Positions 4,157-6,094 of a stretch of 6,094 nucleotides of DNA are shown piece after piece. The translations under genes were made by a program, and so were the position numbers. Position 1 is the stretch's first letter; each line of letters starts with the position of its first letter. Source of the DNA: Planctomycetota bacterium (GTDB taxonomy: Bacteria > Planctomycetota > Phycisphaerae > Sedimentisphaerales > Anaerohalosphaeraceae); NCBI GenBank assembly GCA_019456245.1, contig VRUF01000181.1, positions 1-6,094 on the forward strand. The letters are read 5' to 3'. The notes under the pieces are model-generated. The model was given only the letters and a program-made list of their open reading frames with translations, had not been told where the DNA came from and did not search any database.

Positions 4157-5946
4157 GTAATCTATTTGAAACCGCCCCGGAGGAACAACAGCCATCAGCT
4201 GATGAATGGCATTTTGAGAATGTTGATCGGTTGAACAGAGGTATTAACCAATCAACTAGACCAGAACTTTTAGAAGATGGACAGGCTCTAACTGCGGATA
4301 ATATGAGATTTGAAAGAGGTCAAGTTCTTGTTGATTTCGGATACAAGACTTTTGGCCAGGTAATTAGAGGTTCCCCAAGAGCTAGCTTTCAATTCTTTCT
4401 GAGGAATGGTTCTTCAATCTTGGTTCTTATAACCAATCTAACCTTTTATCGTTGGGTAGATACAGTCAGCGAGTGGCAGTATTCATCTAATGGTACAAAG
4501 ACAACTATGAACACCGCGGAGGCGGCTGGCGGTACAACTCTTGATGTTGTAAGTATAGCTGGCTTCTCCGATGGCGATTTCATAGGAGTGGAATTGGATA
4601 GTGGTAAGCAACATCAAACTACTATAAATGGTGCTCCAGCAGGTAATAACATAACTATAACTGATGCCATTCCAGTGGGTGAAACCGCTGGTGCTGGGAA
4701 CGATGTTATCTTGGCAGTTGTTCTGACTGGAGATGATAACGTCCCTGTTTCTATTACAACCTGGGCAGCTTTCGATAAGATGTACTTTGCGAATGGAAAA
4801 GATAAACCGCAGGAGTTCGATGGAACAGATGTAACTGTTATGGCAAATCTACCTTCCAGTGGAAACACAATAGCAAGGATTGTGGCAGTTTTCACAAACC
4901 ATCTTCTTCTTATGCATACCACAGAAGGTGGAACAACCTTTCCTCAGAGGGTAAGATGGACAGAACCAGGCGTAGATAATGATTGGAATGAGAGCGTCAA
5001 CTTCAATGATCTATATGATAGTGAAGATTTTATTAGTGCATCTGAAACTCTTGGGACATTCCAGGTTATTTATAAGGAACGTTCTATTTATAGAATGGAA
5101 TTTCTTGGCCTCTCAGATCAGACTTGGCAATTTACTAGAACCATTGATGGAGAGGGGGCGCTTAATCAGGATGCAGTGATCAATCTTGGTGATGAACATC
5201 TATTTATGGGTAATGCTAATATCTATAGATACGATGGAAACTTTAGCATTGATCCTGTAGGAGATAACATCTTCGACAAGATATTTGCCCAGGATGGGGA
5301 GTTAAATCCTGAATTTGCTTCCAGAGTCTTTGCAGTATATGTAGAGGAACTCGACGAGGGCTGGTGGTTTTACCCATCAGGCAATGATGAGTTTCCTAAG
5401 AATATGCTCAAGTTGAAAGTCTCAACTAGAGCTTGGAGCATTAGAAAGTTCGGGGTAACCCTTTCTGGATTTGGCTTCTTCCAAGCCCAAGGTGATGTAA
5501 CTTGGCAGACTGCTCTTGGAACTTGGGCTGCTTATGAGGGGCCTTGGTTAAGTAAACAGTTACAAACAAATGCTCCTACTGTACATCTTCTCTCCCAAGA
5601 TCAGCTTAGAGTTTATGAGTATGACTATCTAACCGCTGCTGACGATGGAACAGCTATAGCTTTTGAGTTTGTAACCAAGGATTTCTATGTACCTAATAGA
5701 GAGCTTAGGTTCGATAGATATGACTTTATGATGAAGGGAAGTTCTGTATTGATTGAAGCCAGCTTTGACCAAGGGGTTTCTTTTGAAACTCTTGGAACTG
5801 TATCCCCAGGAAATGCTTTCTCTAGACAGAGGCTTTTTAAACAGATTATAGGAAGAAGTATTAGATTTAGATTTACTGGAAGTGGTGGCTTTGGCTTGGA
5901 TTGGTTGGGGTTTAAGTTTAAAAGAGAGAGTCTTTGGGATGCTTGA
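4153..5946 (+). CDS. Tail tube / nozzle beta-propeller protein
   Basis: With the GTG start the product has 597 residues. It matches the general plan of tail-tube B or nozzle proteins of short-tailed phages, which form a six-subunit channel closing the virion below the adaptor and release DNA at infection. Signatures in order: NVDRLNRGINQSTRPELL then TADNMRFERG (about 23-56), the usual start of this family; WAAFDKMYFANGKDKPQEFDG (204-224); RIVAVFTNHLLLM (242-254); RVRWTEPG and DNDWN (266-278); LGTFQVIYKERSIYRMEF (300-317), the most diagnostic motif; then GEGALNQDAVINLGDEHLFMG (333-353) and NIYRYDGNF. The rest is repeated Trp/Phe/Tyr-rich strands, as expected for propeller blades. Residues about 115-190 (AGGTTLDVVSIAGFSDGDFI through the ILAV segment) look like an inserted beta domain. 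A TTG at 4135 would add six residues. The stop overlaps the next start by 8 bases. Arginine is AGA in 21 of 29 codons. Confidence 0.75.
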   Translation: MSNLFETAPEEQQPSADEWHFENVDRLNRGINQSTRPELLEDGQALTADNMRFERGQVLVDFGYKTFGQVIRGSPRASFQFFLRNGSSILVLITNLTFYRWVDTVSEWQYSSNGTKTTMNTAEAAGGTTLDVVSIAGFSDGDFIGVELDSGKQHQTTINGAPAGNNITITDAIPVGETAGAGNDVILAVVLTGDDNVPVSITTWAAFDKMYFANGKDKPQEFDGTDVTVMANLPSSGNTIARIVAVFTNHLLLMHTTEGGTTFPQRVRWTEPGVDNDWNESVNFNDLYDSEDFISASETLGTFQVIYKERSIYRMEFLGLSDQTWQFTRTIDGEGALNQDAVINLGDEHLFMGNANIYRYDGNFSIDPVGDNIFDKIFAQDGELNPEFASRVFAVYVEELDEGWWFYPSGNDEFPKNMLKLKVSTRAWSIRKFGVTLSGFGFFQAQGDVTWQTALGTWAAYEGPWLSKQLQTNAPTVHLLSQDQLRVYEYDYLTAADDGTAIAFEFVTKDFYVPNRELRFDRYDFMMKGSSVLIEASFDQGVSFETLGTVSPGNAFSRQRLFKQIIGRSIRFRFTGSGGFGLDWLGFKFKRESLWDA

Positions 5947-6094
5947 TATAGTTCAGATAACAGATAAAAGACAAATTCTTACTTTAGGGCCTCTATTTAG
6001 AGAATATATTGAAGGCCTAGGAAAAGAGGACAAAGATTATGGCCTGCTTGTTTCCACATTTACAAAATTTCAAACTCCTGGTACATTATTGCTG
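5939..6094 (+). CDS. N-terminal fragment of a probable GNAT-type acetyltransferase
   Basis: The frame opens at an ATG inside the last codons of the nozzle gene (8-base overlap) and runs for 52 codons to the window edge without a stop. The fragment begins MLDIVQITDKRQILTLGPLF, followed by REYIEGLGKEDKDYG, and ends KFQTPGTLLL. A first strand, a helix of the form 'LxxLFxEYxxxLG' and a 'PGxLLL' strand resemble the start of GCN5-related N-acetyltransferases, which transfer an acetyl group from acetyl-CoA to an amine. The acetyl-CoA binding loop (R/Q-x-x-G-x-G/A) would lie beyond the window, so the call is tentative. A purine run AAAGAGAGAG lies 8 bases before the ATG. Acetyltransferase-like genes do occur beside tail genes in some phages; the substrate here cannot be guessed. 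Confidence 0.45.
   Translation, partial: MLDIVQITDKRQILTLGPLFREYIEGLGKEDKDYGLLVSTFTKFQTPGTLLL

Noticed and set aside
4614..5179. Open frames on both strands inside the nozzle gene
   Set aside because: They overlap the diagnostic part of the nozzle protein and have no recognisable content.
5884..5910. GG-rich stretch that might form a two-layer G-quadruplex
   Set aside because: Only GG pairs rather than GGG runs are present, and the stretch is explained by Gly/Trp/Leu codons of the nozzle protein.
1..6094. A new defence system, retroelement, CRISPR array, tRNA or other non-structural system
   Set aside because: I scanned both strands for repeats and for motifs of such systems and found none. 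Nearly every base is used by phage structural genes.

Overview
The window is a piece of the virion-structure operon of a tailed double-stranded DNA bacteriophage (Caudoviricetes), free or integrated. The evidence is the order of recognisable head and tail genes, all on the + strand, packed end to end with 1-11 base overlaps or very short gaps. Adaptor and beta-propeller tail-nozzle proteins of this kind are typical of short-tailed (podovirus-like) phages, including many known only from metagenomes. The host cannot be read directly. One ribosome binding site matches the bacterial anti-Shine-Dalgarno perfectly over 11 bases, so a bacterial host using canonical SD initiation is likely. I see no integrase, lysis, replication, tRNA, CRISPR or host-like gene.

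Layout. 2-247: C-terminal end of a very charged Lys/Glu-rich protein, placed like a scaffolding protein. 248-1228: major capsid protein. 1240-1254: a short perfect palindrome in the only real intergenic gap. 1283-1786 and 1802-2134: two small, probably head-surface or head-associated proteins. 2138-2851: head-to-tail adaptor (connector). 2852-3574: short tail fibre with a collar-type receptor-binding tip. 3574-3870: a small four-cysteine phage protein of unknown function. 3860-4156: a small helical/beta protein, probably structural. 4153-5946: tail tube/nozzle beta-propeller protein. 5939-6094: start of a probable GNAT-type acetyltransferase, cut by the window end. No stretch over 60 bases lacks a gene.

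How the genes work together. The first block builds the capsid (scaffold, shell, decoration). The adaptor sits below the portal, the nozzle closes the tail, and the fibre contacts the host surface. Two properties change along the operon. The three head genes carry strong SD sites, while every later gene has a weak or no SD and starts on or beside the stop of the gene before it, suggesting translational coupling. Arginine codon use also moves from CGN (12 of 16 in the capsid gene) to AGA (21 of 29 in the nozzle gene).

The most unusual element is a perfect 15-bp inverted repeat, extendable to about 23 pairs, inside codons 8-27 of the adaptor gene (2161-2216), just downstream of a start codon that has no SD. 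I see no evidence for a wholly new multi-gene system; this looks like a fairly ordinary phage structural module with a few unexplained details.
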